Source: Rhodocollybia butyracea
Lineage: Eukaryota > Basidiomycota > Agaricomycetes > Agaricales > Omphalotaceae
Assembly (NCBI GenBank): GCA_015501585.1
Contig: JADNRY010000039.1
Location: 124,001-188,000, forward strand
DNA: 64,000 bases
Direction of reading: 5' to 3'
Each line of letters starts with the position of its first letter. Position 1 is the first letter of the stretch. The notes under the pieces are model-generated. The model made no database searches. It was not told the DNA's origin and saw only the letters and a list, made by a program, of their open reading frames with translations. Of this stretch, positions 47,531 to 58,923 are shown in pieces. Position numbers and translations under genes: made by a program.

Positions 47531-48515
47531 ATGTTAACTGGGGCCTGTGTAAGGATGTGCAATAGCATTGCAGCTGCAGCCGTGGGCAAGGTTTGCCGTT
47601 GGTCTGCAGGTAGAGTGATAGTGGAGTTCCTAGGGTCATTGTCCCCATACCAGGCACCTCCCCCCCTTGTGCATCTGCTGTCTTGGGGTGTAGACAATGT
47701 CCTGCACAGTAGACGTCTGTTATCTGCTGTGGGTCAGCAATGTCATCAGTGGGCCCGTCAGAGATAGGTAAAGTCCCCCAGTCCCGTTTTGAGAATACCC
47801 GGAACCCTTCAGAGATATTATTGACTACCAGTTTAGTGTTGAACAGGATATCTCCCTCTTCTAATTCAATGTTTGCATAGGTATCTTCACCTGGGACAAT
47901 TGTAGGATTCCACTTGTCATATAGGTGATTTAGGCGTTGGGCCACAAACTCAGCACATGCGTGGGGATTAGTACAGTAATTTTTTCGGTCAGTTACACAG
48001 GGACCGCAGAGGCAACATTGTAGGGGGAGGTGATCATTGGCACTGAGGCGTCCTAGCATACGGAGTGCATCCTCAACATAGATTACTCCATGGGTGGAGC
48101 GCAAACACCTGCATCTGGGGGTGTTATTTATTTGTCGCTTATGCTTATTGGCTCCGATATGGTGCCACAAAGGCATGCGGAGCAGTACTGCTCTAGATGG
48201 TTTTAAGGCGTTGAATTCAAGGCCATATTTTTTGGCAGTTTTAATCATATCACAAAGTAATGGCCTTAGGTTCCTAGTGGTAGGCTTCCAATCCTGGAGG
48301 AATGAGTTCACTCTTGATGCTGGTGCAGCCTGGGATGTTCTCAGGACATTGTTGCTTATGGAGGTGTCAGCCAGGTAGGCCCACCGGGGTCTCTTCTCAG
48401 GGTTAAGTTCAAGGTATTTTTTTGCTTGCATCAGCTGGATTGCCTCATTTCTTGCTTGTAGGTTAAAGATCTTTTTACCTCCCACAGCACTGTCAGTTTC
48501 CATAACTGCTTTGCT
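47505..48515 (-). pseudogene. LINE ORF2, region after RT (frameshifted)
   Basis: KAVMETDSAVGGKKIFNLQARNEAIQLMQAKKYL lies downstream of RT in the layout typical of LINE proteins (GG..L.ARNEAI..MQ.K.YL). It is in a different frame from RT because of an indel near 48505-48515. A cluster of cysteines near 48020-47960 (CCLCGPC ... YCTNPHAC) may be an extra zinc-binding patch. Confidence 0.75.
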
Positions 48516-50721
48516 GATTGGGGTTGTAGGAACTCTTGTTGGATCTTCATAAGCCGTTTGGTGATGTGCTCTGGCATACCACTTGCAGCAGTAAGGAACT
48601 GGGTTAGGGAGCCTAGGGTGAGGTTCAGCATGTGCCTTTTGGCTTCAAAGGTGGGGTGCCTTTCTTGGCATCGGCTAAGGATAGACTCAATGCGTTCTAT
48701 TATTGGGAGCCAGGGCTGAGCCGGGTCCACACAGTTTCCAATGTGCGCCCCCAGAATGCGAATGGTGGACCCGTCGGGGGTAATTTTTATATGTCCAGGT
48801 ATGGGGTTTGTGTCAGGATTAAGTTTGCGGGTGAGAAGGAGATTTCCTCGGTACTCCTCATCCCCTACTGGTACTATCTCAGTTTTGTTCACATTGAATT
48901 TTGCACTAGATACCTTGCACCAGTCATCCAGGATTCCCTGGAGGTCATCAAAACTGTCATGTTCCGAGAGGTAGACAGTAGTGTCATCAGCAAAGAGGGA
49001 TGTGACAAGGTGTTCTGTTACACCAGGTATCTCAAAGCCGCTGAGCTTTGGGGAGCTACGTAACATCTCTGCCAGCGGCTCAATTGCAAGGTCAAAGAGT
49101 ATGCAAGACAGGGGGTCCCCTTGTCTTACTCCTCTGGTGAGAGTGTATGGGGTGCTGACTTCCCCATTTATTATTACACAAGTCTCAGCTCCGGTGTAGA
49201 GGTGACGTACAGTGTTAATGAAGGAGGCTGGGAGATTAAAAGCCTCTAGGGTCTTCCACAGGTATTTGTGGGACACTTGGTCATATGCTTTTTCCTGGTC
49301 TAAAGCAACAATGGCTCCGTTCTGGAGCTCATCTTCTGCATACTCAATAAAAGTGCTGGCCAGGTGGATCTGGTCAAGGATGCTCCTTCCTGGGAGGAAG
49401 CCTGCTTGGTCCGGGTGTATGAGGCTTGGTACCACAGCAGTTACTCGTTCAGTAAGTGCTTTTGTGAAAGTTTTGTAGTCTGTGTTCAGCACAGTAATTG
49501 GCCTATAATTTGCAATGTCAGTTACATCTTTTTTCTTATAGATGGGGCACATCCATCCTCTATTAAAGTGGGTCCCAGGAGTGATACCCCGTATTGCAAT
49601 GTCATTAAAAATTTGGGTTAAAAAGGCTGCAACATTAAAGGTAGGCTTATTTAGGTCACATTTCTGGTCCGCAACATAGCGGTGGTGTAGTTTCTGCCAG
49701 AGTTCTACTGGGATGCCATCCATACCTGGTGCTTTTCCTTTTGCACCAGCAAGGAGTGCCTTGGCTACTTCACTGTCATCAAGCAGGTGAGCCATGGAAT
49801 TTTTCTCCTGTGGGCCAGCAGCGCGTTTGACATTTTGGCTGAGTACCTCATTAATTGCATGGTCCTTCATCATGGGATCATCTTCTGTAGGGTCCAGCTG
49901 GGTACTGGCATGATAGTCCCGGGCTAGCTCAGCCATCTCATCTGATCTCCTTATATACTCCGGGGGCTCGGAGTTTGGCCGCTTCAGCATTGGGATTGGG
50001 TCGCGTGGTTTTACCTCTTTCATGTAGTTACATGAGAGCTTGGTAACAGAGTCATTTTCAAGCTCCCCTCGGGTTCGGTTGCTGAGTTTTTTGTTGGACC
50101 GGGATCGTAGTGCAATTTTGCTCAGTTCTAGGTCAATTTTTGCAATCTCAATAGCATTCTGGGCAGGGTTCAGGCCTATATTCTGGGTAAGGACGTTCTT
50201 CTCTTTCTGCAGTTTGATGAACTTATTTTTTGCTGTACCTACAGTGGTTTTCATGACTTGCTGTTGGAGAGACACTATGTCCTTTTTCAGGTTGGCATAA
50301 GAGACCTGGGGGTCCTCCTTGTGTGGATTAGTTTTAATAGATTCTTCGCACTTCATGCAGAGCTTCTGGATTTCTGTAATAAGGTTGGCGTTTTCAAGGG
50401 AGAAGGGCTGGATTGCATATCTACCCTTGCCCTGGTGTGGGACTTCCGGCATGATAACAGTCATGGTTACCATGCGGTGGTCAGTTATGCCTATGGCTCG
50501 GTCAGAGATTTCCCACTTGATACATCGGTTTGCCATATGGTCAGAGACATATATCCGGTCTATGCGCGACAGGGTAACCTGGCCGTTTGCAGTATGGTGT
50601 GTATGTGTAAATCCCCGTTCTGTAGGGTGTGTTGCCCGCCAACCATCCTTTAAGCGGAAGAGAGATTTGAAGCAGAGGAGGGCATCTACAGCCCCATGAT
50701 GGTCTATTCTATCAGTTGAGC
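48431..50721 (-). CDS. LINE ORF2, linker and reverse transcriptase
   Basis: The RT carries the standard motifs: YRPITVLNTDYKTFTKAL, QAGFLPGRSILDQIHLA, ALDQEKAYDQVSHKYLW (first catalytic Asp), GVRQGDPLSCILFDLAIEPL and LFADDTTVYL, where FADD is the catalytic pair of Asp. An N-terminal linker follows the end of the endonuclease domain. At 50721 the frame meets the insertion point of the LTR element; the endonuclease part continues in the same frame beyond 54937, so the insertion is the only break at this place. The RT frame ends at 48431 because of a frameshift. Confidence 0.85.
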
Positions 50722-50855
50722 GGTCATATAACGCGCCCTATGGGCAAAGTCCTTAAGAACACCGGTGAACACGACAAATAGGATACTATTGTGTGTACGA
50801 CGGTGTAAAAGACTAACTAGACTCTTAAGTAATCGTACGATACTTATAGTAACGG

Positions 50856-51704
50856 TGACAAGGTCGTGCAACCTAGGCCGGAATGGAAGCGGACCGGACG
50901 TATGGCCGAAAGGCAAGATCAGAATTGTGGGAAGAATATCCGGAGTAGACTACAAGGCCGAGGAAAAGGTGGGACTTCGGTGAAGCTATTAGCAACACCC
51001 CCGACACACCACCAAGGTTGTCCCAGAAGGAGAGGAAGTAAAGTGCAAGGAATCGCCGAGATCGGACCGAGGTATAGGCGTGAGAATGGTCCGAGGTATG
51101 TCCGAGGTAGGGACCGAGCCGAGTCGGCCGGTACTGGACAGAACGGCGAGAATAAGGAACAAAGAAAGACTTAAGGAAAGCTCGGAAAAGTGTGCAATAA
51201 CAGGTATAGCTTGATTACTTGTGTAACTCGTGATTTTTGGCTGAGGAACGATAGTACAAAGTACCTAGCTTATATACAAGTGACCTAATTGTTAAATAAA
51301 GACAATAAAGTCGGACCGAGGTAATGCCAAGGCCGGAACAAGGTGGAATCAATACAAATGATAAAACAATAAGCAATAGAGTAGAAAAGACAAAAGAGAT
51401 GAACGTCGGCACACTGCGGACCGCCATGGGAAAGGAATGAGTACCGAAGGAGTCCGCCGATATATCGGGCCGAAGGTATGGCCGATAAAGGCGTCGGAAG
51501 TGTGAGTGCCGAAGTAGGAGTGAATTTGTGAAGTCCAAAGGTATATCGGAAGGGATAAAATAGAGAATAGAGTTTCGGAGCCGCTAGAGGTCGTGGGAAC
51601 TATCGGAGCCGTGAGAGACCGTGAGAGAAGGTGAAGGAGTCTCGGAGAGTCTCGGAATGAGCCGGAACATCTCGGAATAATGATGGAAAGGCATGAACGT
51701 AACA
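50856..51704. mobile_element. Solo LTR nested in the 3' LTR (TSD AACGG)
   Basis: 849 bp beginning TGACAAGG and ending GTAACA (TG..CA), flanked by AACGG at 50851-50855 and 51705-51709. The other LTR shows the empty site with a single AACGG at the same position. Repeated GGTATGTCCGAGG-like and CTCGGA words occur inside. No ORF. It is a younger insertion than the element it sits in. Confidence 0.9.
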
Positions 51705-51833
51705 AACGGATTTATTATATAATTAATAATAAATAGAATGATAAGATAGACCGTTTGGTCTATCGGCGGCGTCTAGGATGACCGTATCGCCGGATACGGT
51801 CAGTGGTGATTATGGAGAGGCGGAGGCGTTACA

Positions 51834-52173
51834 CCCTCCCCCACCAGATTAACATCAGGGATGTGAATCGAAAATGGTAATGACATCATCACCATCCAAA
51901 CCATTTTTAATTTGGTTTAACATAGAATGATCCCGTATCAAGTACGGGATTAATTGATGCGGCGCATCAGATTTTCGGACTTGTCCAAATCAAACAATAG
52001 TGGGGCGTACCACTAGAGCATGATTTGATTCGGAAATGTCCGAATGTTCAACGCGCAGACTCGGAAGTTTCCGAGTATTGCTTAATGAGGATTCTCAGTG
52101 AGAATCCGGGCTGAGGATATGTAGTTATGCCCAGGTAAGGCATATTACCTGGGCGTCGGAATAAACCAATAAA
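51834..52173 (-). other. 3' untranslated part of the gag-only element, dense in hairpins
   Basis: Non-coding, about 340 bp. Perfect stems include ATCCCGTA/TACGGGAT (51930-51950), ATTCGGA/TCCGAAT (52028-52045), ACTCGGAA/TTCCGAGT (52059-52076), GGATTCTC/GAGAATCC (52089-52107) and GCCCAGGTAA/TTACCTGGGC (52129-52154). Confidence 0.85.
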
Positions 52174-54516
52174 TCATTCGGAAGGTTTATCCTTTCCGAT
52201 ACTTAAGGAGGTGTCCTCCTCGATTGGCTCAAGAACATTTTTAATGTTCTCGGTGTCTGACTCATCGGGGTGTTCTGATGATTCAAGTTCATCGTCTCTA
52301 TTCCTAGAAGAGACATAATATTTAGTGAGGGCCGTGTGGTCCTCAATGCGTGTGACGGCTCTGACCATCACTTCTAATTTGGCATACTCCGGAACGATCC
52401 CCTCGTTCGTGAGTTGCCTGATAATATTGAAGGGTAATCCCTCAATGAACCGTTTCCGCATTGTTGCATCATCCGGTGTTTGGAGCATCCATGATGCCCA
52501 TCGTGTAAGTGAGGAATAATAATCCCTCACACCTGTATCGGGTGAATACTCAATAAGGTCAAACTGCCGTGCAGCTTGATGAATGGTCGTTGCTTGGATG
52601 CAACGATCAAAGACACCAATGATGGCGCCTTCAAATGTCCACTTAAGGACAGTGCGGTGTATACCAGCGACTTCGTTGTTATACCAGTCAAGGGCTTTGC
52701 CCTTTAGAAACATGCCAAGCACGGCAGTCCGTGTAGCATCGTAATCGTCACCGCACATGCGGTTGACTACCATCCATTGGAGAAGTGACATTAGCCACCG
52801 CTCGAAGACATCGACATCCGGAGATCCGTCATAGACCTCCGGAGATGGAACTTTAAGAGCTTTACGGCTCTCAATGGGAGGGATAGGATTCCCTACCTTA
52901 TCTCGAATTTGTTTACGGTACACTTTGTGTACCTTGTGTTTCCATCGGGAACAACGTTCGTCGTCACCTGTTGTTTCTCGCATCTTAGATGCAAGTGAAC
53001 GCAGTATTTTACGGCGCTCATTAGGAGTAATTTTACCCTTACGGGTAGCAAATTTGTCTAGCCAAGAGGCATCAGACGAAGAGTCAGTATTTGACTCGGT
53101 ATCACTAGAGTCAGATGATTCATCCGACCATGGCCTGCGTTTGCGGCCTTTGGATTTAGCACTCTTGTGCTTCCTCCCCCCTTCACGGGATTTTTTGCTA
53201 GGCGCTTTCGCTCCGGCATTATTGCTTGGTCCTGGAAAGGACTCAGCGGGTGGAATGTAAAATCGATCCCAGATTTCTCTGGGAGTAGTCAATTTATCAA
53301 CGGGTATTCCGTCGACATTATATCCCACCATTTGGTCGGGAAGCCCAGATGGCGCGAATCCGAAATCTTGGAGACTGGTGTTATGTTGGCGTTGAATCGC
53401 TATGCGACTCATCCAATCTTTAGCTACTCCCAACGGAAGCGGCTGTGGTTGCAACTCGGCCAATACCGTTGGTACTAGCATTGAACTTGGCTCTGGCGCA
53501 TTGCTGGGCGGCAATTTGGGCAGTCTTACGGTAGTGTGTACTACCGGAGGGGCAACACTTTGTGTCGCCGGGGCGATGGATATGGTAGTAGGAACTACCG
53601 GGAGGGTACCGTGTTGCGGTCCCATAATGGAATGATTTCCAGTAGTGTTTGGTACAACTACTGGAGGTGTAATAATATTGGGTACCATTGGCGCCCTTGC
53701 AGTAGGGAAGTACATTGTACTTTCCTGTGGTGGTATCGCTACTACCTGATTGAAGTTACGAGGTAACTTCGGTTCACTTTTAATGTTCACCGCGCTTTGT
53801 GGTGAGCAAGATTTGGTCACCGGTAATGGCCTGGGACCTCGCAGTGTCAGAGACGCTGCCTCCGCATTGGGACTCTGTCTCATGCGGGATGTGTAGATGG
53901 GTGTCGGTATAGTTACTGACACTGGTGCGTATTCCTGTCGGAATACAGGAACATGACGGGGTGACTTGGTCATCCCTTGTGAATACTGTTCGTCCAACAG
54001 TGATTGTTGGACTGACGGTGCCTTGGGCACAGTCTCACGCCATTGGCGTACCAAGTTGTTTGCCTCGGTAGGAACAGATGGTGCTGCATTGTGCAATACC
54101 GGCGGTGTGACGGCAGGCCGTCTCGGTGTGGGTGCAGCAATAGTGATTCTATTGCTGTTTCTTGATGAAGAAGATCTTTCTTCATTAGATCGGATGCTAG
54201 ATGCATCCCATTTCTCAGTTATATTGAGAATACGATTGAGTACTTGCGTACTCTTGTCGAGTGATGCCGCTACATCTCGTAGCGCAGAAGAAATCTCACT
54301 TAAACCCTCTCGGGTTCGCCGTTTCTTACGAATAGTCATAGACTGTTCATTAGGTGGACTCTTGTCCTGCCTGTAGTGCCGTCCTTCAGACGCACGTACG
54401 GAATGAGTCGCTGATGCGACTGAATAGATTGAGTGTGGTGACACGTCACCACGAATGGAATGTGCGCGATCGCGCACACTCTGATATGACTTCTCTGATT
54501 GATTTCGAGAGGTCAT
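52174..54516 (-). CDS. Gag polyprotein of the LTR retrotransposon (retrotrans_gag type)
   Basis: 780 residues. The N-terminal 450 residues are Ser/Pro/Thr-rich and low complexity, followed by a basic KKSREGGRKHKSAKSKGRKRR patch and an acidic serine stretch. The C-terminal third contains VFERWLMSLLQWM, GMFLKGKALDWYNNEV, FDRCIQATTIHQAARQF and YYSSLTRWASWM, the helix pattern of Ty3/gypsy-type retrotransposon Gag capsid domains. No CCHC knuckle is seen. The C-terminus is acidic (DESDTENIKNVLEPIEEDTS). The start is the first ATG 168 bp inside the 5' LTR. Confidence 0.85.
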   Translation of the reverse strand: MTSRNQSEKSYQSVRDRAHSIRGDVSPHSIYSVASATHSVRASEGRHYRQDKSPPNEQSMTIRKKRRTREGLSEISSALRDVAASLDKSTQVLNRILNITEKWDASSIRSNEERSSSSRNSNRITIAAPTPRRPAVTPPVLHNAAPSVPTEANNLVRQWRETVPKAPSVQQSLLDEQYSQGMTKSPRHVPVFRQEYAPVSVTIPTPIYTSRMRQSPNAEAASLTLRGPRPLPVTKSCSPQSAVNIKSEPKLPRNFNQVVAIPPQESTMYFPTARAPMVPNIITPPVVVPNTTGNHSIMGPQHGTLPVVPTTISIAPATQSVAPPVVHTTVRLPKLPPSNAPEPSSMLVPTVLAELQPQPLPLGVAKDWMSRIAIQRQHNTSLQDFGFAPSGLPDQMVGYNVDGIPVDKLTTPREIWDRFYIPPAESFPGPSNNAGAKAPSKKSREGGRKHKSAKSKGRKRRPWSDESSDSSDTESNTDSSSDASWLDKFATRKGKITPNERRKILRSLASKMRETTGDDERCSRWKHKVHKVYRKQIRDKVGNPIPPIESRKALKVPSPEVYDGSPDVDVFERWLMSLLQWMVVNRMCGDDYDATRTAVLGMFLKGKALDWYNNEVAGIHRTVLKWTFEGAIIGVFDRCIQATTIHQAARQFDLIEYSPDTGVRDYYSSLTRWASWMLQTPDDATMRKRFIEGLPFNIIRQLTNEGIVPEYAKLEVMVRAVTRIEDHTALTKYYVSSRNRDDELESSEHPDESDTENIKNVLEPIEEDTSLSIGKDKPSE

Positions 54517-54937
54517 GGGGACAGCAAATGATATAGCGATAAGGAAAAATGGAGCGGATTTGTATAGCTTGTTGAAGCGAGTTGGAATAGTGATTGTTAT
54601 ACTTGGTAGTATAACTGTTTTTAGCTTGTTAAACTAATAGCTTTGTGTTATTCACACAATAGTATTTTTTGATGTTCAAAAAAGTATAACGCGCCCTATG
54701 GGCAAAGTCCTTAAGAACACCGGTGAACACGACAAATAGGATACTATTGTGTGTACGACAGTGTAAAAGACTAACTAGACTCTTAAGTAATCGTACAATA
54801 CTTATAGTAACGGATTTATTATATAATTAATAATAAATAGAATGATAAGATAGACCGTTTGGTCTATCGGCGGCGTCTAGGATGACCGTATCGCCGGATA
54901 CGGTCAGTGGTGATTATGGAGAGGCGGAGGCGTTACA

Positions 54938-55895
54938 GGTCAAATGCCTCTTCAACCACATTGTGGTCCCCCAGGTGGATGTCCACTGGTGGGAGCTTCA
55001 GCGTCAGCCATTTGTCTGTAAGTTCATTCCAAAAGTCCATATTGTCCACCATTGTAGTATTCGGTGCGTATGTGGCCAGAACAGTCAGGGTTTTATTCTG
55101 GTGCCATGGGATAGTGATGCATAGGGCGCGCCCTTCAATAACAGTATATTCTTTTGTCATTGATGTATTTACAAGGTCTCTATGTAGGATAATAGCTACA
55201 CCAGCTGCGTTAGGCTGGGCAGGGTTAATGGTGCTGTGGATCTTCACTTTTTTCCCATATCGGGATTCGATGTCCATGACATGTGCGGGGGTCCAGTGTG
55301 TTTCCATAAGGCCACACACCGCCAGGTTATAGTGGCGCTCTGTTATTAGGGAGTATACATCATGGAATTTGTGATTCGGGTGGGATATCTTATCTGCACC
55401 ACGGCCCTTGATGTTGAGGGATGCTATGGTCAGGTTTCCTCTTATTTTTTTTCTGTGTTCACTTGTTTGTGCTGCATTGAGTCGTTGACTTGAACGAAGC
55501 TGCGCAAAACGCGCTGGTGCTTCCTCAATGGGAATAGGGATTGCACGGGAGCGCCCCTGGTTGCGATTAGCTCGTCGTGGCCTATTCTGGCTAGGTGTTA
55601 CTCGAGGTGAGGGTGGAGTGGGTATACCTCTGTCCTGCATAGCAGGGTGGGATTGGGTAGGTGAGGGGTTTTGAGTAGGTAAGTCCATCTCCTGAGTCAC
55701 GGTGGGGTTCCGGGAAACCCCCACAGGAAATGGGTCACCAGGCTCATCACCTGGCTCCCTACCCATCCCGTGTTGCCCACCATAAGAAACATTACAACTG
55801 GTCCCAGCACGACTGAAGCCGGAGGGCTGACTTGCAGCATGCCGAGAGCCAGAGGGGGTCACACACATCCCGCAGACGATTGGTAAGTTACTCAT
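54938..55895 (-). CDS. LINE ORF2, N-terminus with AP-type endonuclease domain
   Basis: Begins MSNLPIVCGMCVTPSG, with about 150 proline/serine-rich residues, then the exonuclease-endonuclease-phosphatase fold. LTIASLNIKG carries the catalytic Asn and METHW the catalytic Glu. A GVAIILHRDLV strand and a TVLATYAPN motif follow, then GDHNVVEEAF, the usual GD(F)N motif with His replacing Phe. It nicks target DNA for target-primed reverse transcription in this class. Interrupted at 54937 by the LTR element. Confidence 0.85.
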
Positions 55896-56295
55896 ATATA
55901 AGAAGAGGAGGAGAGGACATCCCCGATCCCCGGGGACAGGGCTATTCCCATACCTTCACCCCGTTATTGGGTACTGGAGCTTCTGGAATGGGATTATCCG
56001 ACAAGCCACTCGGCCGGTGACACTGGGTCATTGGTGCTAGCAGTGATGGCTAAACACTAGTTATAGTTCAATCAGTTAGTAAGTTGATGCTCAAGGACCC
56101 AATTCCTTGGTCAATTGCGGGGAATGGCTATATCATTCAGGAATGGTTAGGGGGCTAGTTAAGCAATCTAAAGTACAGGGGCATGTATAAGAGGTAGGCA
56201 TAGAGGCATAGGTGACAGTTAGTAGCTAATGCACATGTAGTATGGTCATTGGAGAGACTTTACAAGGCAGCATAGGTGTAGTACAAGAAGAGATG

Positions 56296-58923
56296 TTACG
56301 CCCTACGGTTTCCGCGCCCTCGATTACCCCCACCTCGGGCCCCGCCACCACGGCCTCGGCCCCTGGTAGGACCTGTGCCTCCGCTAGTTGAGTAACCTTT
56401 CTTCTCGTCATTGGCGGATCCGGTTCTGGGTGGACCTTGCCAGTCAGGGACTGAGGGGAAGGGGCAGAGTCCTACGGGATGGTCGATGGAGTAGCAGAGG
56501 CTACAGCGATAGGGCTTGGGGTTGAACAATGCCTGGCCTCGGTAGCCATCGGTGGGCTGGAATTTGAAGAGAAGCCGGGTGAGCTGCTGGTGGTGCGAGA
56601 TGGACGTGGAGAACGGGGCACCGTAAAGGAGCCAGGTGACCTTGGTGAGAGGCTTGGTGTCTTCATCGTCGTCGAACTTAGCGATCGGGTTGGACACACC
56701 AACGTCGAGGGGGCAGACATGGAGATTGGCTACCCAGAACGCGAAGTTCTCCTCCGGTGCGAAATCCTTGTCATAGGCATCGGCGTGGGCGGTGACAAGC
56801 TGTTTGATACCTGGGTGGGTGCTGAGCTCATTGCAAAGAAAGTTCAGGCATTCAAGCCGGTGCGGTGGGGAAGAGTCCCACGTAAGGCCTTTGACTTGCG
56901 CCAGGAAGCCATCAATCCAAGGGGGGAAAGAGGATAGGTGGATCACTTGGGCACCAGCAGCGATCGAGGTCTGATCAGTTGGGCCAAGTAAACTTTTCAC
57001 AAGGTTTCTTGGGAGGTCGAGGACCATGTGGTAGTGTGGGTGCCCAATCTGTTTGCCGTCACTATCCTTGATAGGAATAGCGTCAGAAAGGAAGATGTCG
57101 TTCTTCGGGACGTTGGTCCATCGTGCAAGGAGCATGAGTATGGTGTTGTGGCGCTGGGCATCATCGAGTTTGGAGTCGTTGCCGAGGGCAACTAGGAAAG
57201 GGTTCTTTGCCGCATCTGTGTTGGTCCAAGTCTCGACTTGCTTAAGATTCTGACCCTCGCAGTAAGTTTCCCTGTTGCGGCCGGCAATGGGGTGGAAGCC
57301 GCCAGCTGGGGTGGCCGTGAAGTGAAGCTTCGGTGGCCGGTTGTTAATTGTTCCAAGTGGGTATGCATCCTCCTCTACTTCCTCGATCCTCTGTGGTCGG
57401 GGTGGTTCTCGCATGTCAGCCTGGGTAGGCGTTCGACGGGAGCGGGATTGGTGAGGAGGGATGTAGGAAGGAGAGGCATGGTGATGATTGTCGTGATGCT
57501 TTTTTGCGGGAGGAGGTGTATGCTCTTGACGACTCTGGTGGTGCGAGGCTCGTGATGGGGATCGTGAGAGACGTCGGGCAAAACGGTTAGCTCGAGGGGA
57601 GTGTGACCTTGACCTGCCACGGTAGTGTGAAGGAGGAGGGGTATGAGCTGGCCGCTGCTGGAGACGAGGGCGAGACGCTGACCAGTTGCGGTGATGTAGT
57701 CATCGTGGAGTGGGGGAGCGGGAGCGGGATCCATCGTAGCGGTAGTGATCATCAGTACTCTGGGAGCGGGATCGGCTTCGCATCTTGTTAGAGTACTGCC
57801 TAGGTAGACGATGAGGGTAGCGGTGGCTTCTGGAGCGAGCTTCTGACTCAGAGACAACTGCTGCGCGGTAGACGTGTCGTTCTTCCTCGTCACTACTGTG
57901 AGCCATGTCTGAGGGAGAGACTGGTCGTTGGCATGTCGCCTTGGATTTGGCCACTTGGGCGAGCATTTCTACCTCTTGTTCTGCAAGCAGGTCGTCGTCA
58001 GACGGATCCGCATGAGAGTTGGGGGCGTGACTAGCGACTGAGGTTGAAGCGGCAGCTGGTAGGATAGGCAGAGGACCAGTGGGTGCTGTAATAGTACCTT
58101 TGAGTCGATACTGGGATGGAAGGGGGAGTAGAATGATGTGCGTACCCTTCGGGGTTTTCTTCCGTTTATCACTGCTGGGTTTCGGGGCAGCAGGCGGTTG
58201 GCTATCCTCGAGGACCGGTTTAAGGCTAGAGGCTGTGGTAGTGCTCTCCGTGTGGGTGGTCTCGGGGGTTGGCGTTAGTCGACTTTGGCTGCGTGTCGCT
58301 ATGGTCATTGTAGTGGCTAAGAAGGAGTGGTTCAGGAACATTCGAGGTCTGAAGCAGCGAAAGATGGTAGTTATGGGTGACGTACGTTGTTTGGGCCCAG
58401 TTACTTTCTTCTTGCCTTTGTTCTTTGCTGCAAGCGCTGCTTGCGCACGAGCAACACTGGATGCATTCGACGTATCGTTACTGATGATAGAGGAAGCGGC
58501 ATTGTTCGCGGCAGGTAGTCCAGAAAGGGTTTTCTTGGGAGCAGGCGGTTCGGGAGCTGGGAGGTCTTTGGCGATTGGACCGTCGGTGGGTTTAGTAGTA
58601 GGACGGGGAGAGTGGATGCTGTCGTCGACACCACCAGAGGTGGCCAGTGCCTCGAGAATCTTGCCCGGTGAGGTGGGGTTAGCAGGTGAGGTAGATTGAT
58701 GGCGGGAGGGGGTTTTAACGATGTCAGAGTAAGAGGGGCGACGTTCGAGGCCAGCAGGCGTCGCTGTGGTCGGGGTAGTTGGAGAGGAGGCTTGTTCAGA
58801 CATTCTGTAGTACGAGACAATATCTAGTGCTTTGGATGCGGTAGAGTTTCGAGATGTAGTGAAAGAGTTTTCGAGAGAGGCTTCTAGCGCATCGCCTCTT
58901 TTTATATGTGTGAGGCCGGCCAC
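56296..58923 (-). pseudogene. LINE ORF1 (Gag-like, CCHC zinc knuckle) with one in-frame stop
   Basis: A single frame from 58923 (or the ATG at 58803) to 56296, broken only by TGA at about 57702-57700; a CGA-to-TGA change would explain it. The N-terminal part is Ser/Pro/Thr-rich. A possible intron GTACGT..CTTAG lies near 58385-58310. The centre has SR-type repeats (SRSRSHR, RSRSRSQS). The C-terminal part carries CSLCYSIDHPVGLC, a C-x2-C-x4-H-x4-C knuckle, followed by an RGRGRGGG-rich tail. Expected to bind LINE RNA. Confidence 0.75.

Larger units (their letters stand above)
50727..54937 (-). mobile_element. Gag-only LTR retrotransposon inserted in the LINE (TSD GGTCA)
   Basis: LTRs are 54685-54937 (5' LTR for this minus-strand element, 253 bp) and 50727-51833 (3' LTR, 253 bp after removing an 849-bp insert and its TSD). 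They differ at only two positions (ACGG/ACAG and CGAT/CAAT). The element is flanked by GGTCA at 50722-50726 and 54938-54942. The LTR starts TGTAACGCC on the sense strand. A polypurine tract GGTGGGGGAGGG abuts the 3' LTR at 51834-51846. The only ORF is gag (52174-54516); there is no protease, RT, RNase H or integrase. Short perfect hairpins are unusually frequent throughout. Confidence 0.9.

Noticed and set aside
48632..49478. Plus-strand ORFs across the LINE RT region
   Set aside because: Shadows of the RT frame on the opposite strand; no motif of their own.
53167..54376. Plus-strand ORFs across the gag gene at 52174-54516
   Set aside because: The minus-strand frame is longer, has the Gag-type helices and lies correctly between LTRs and polypurine tract.
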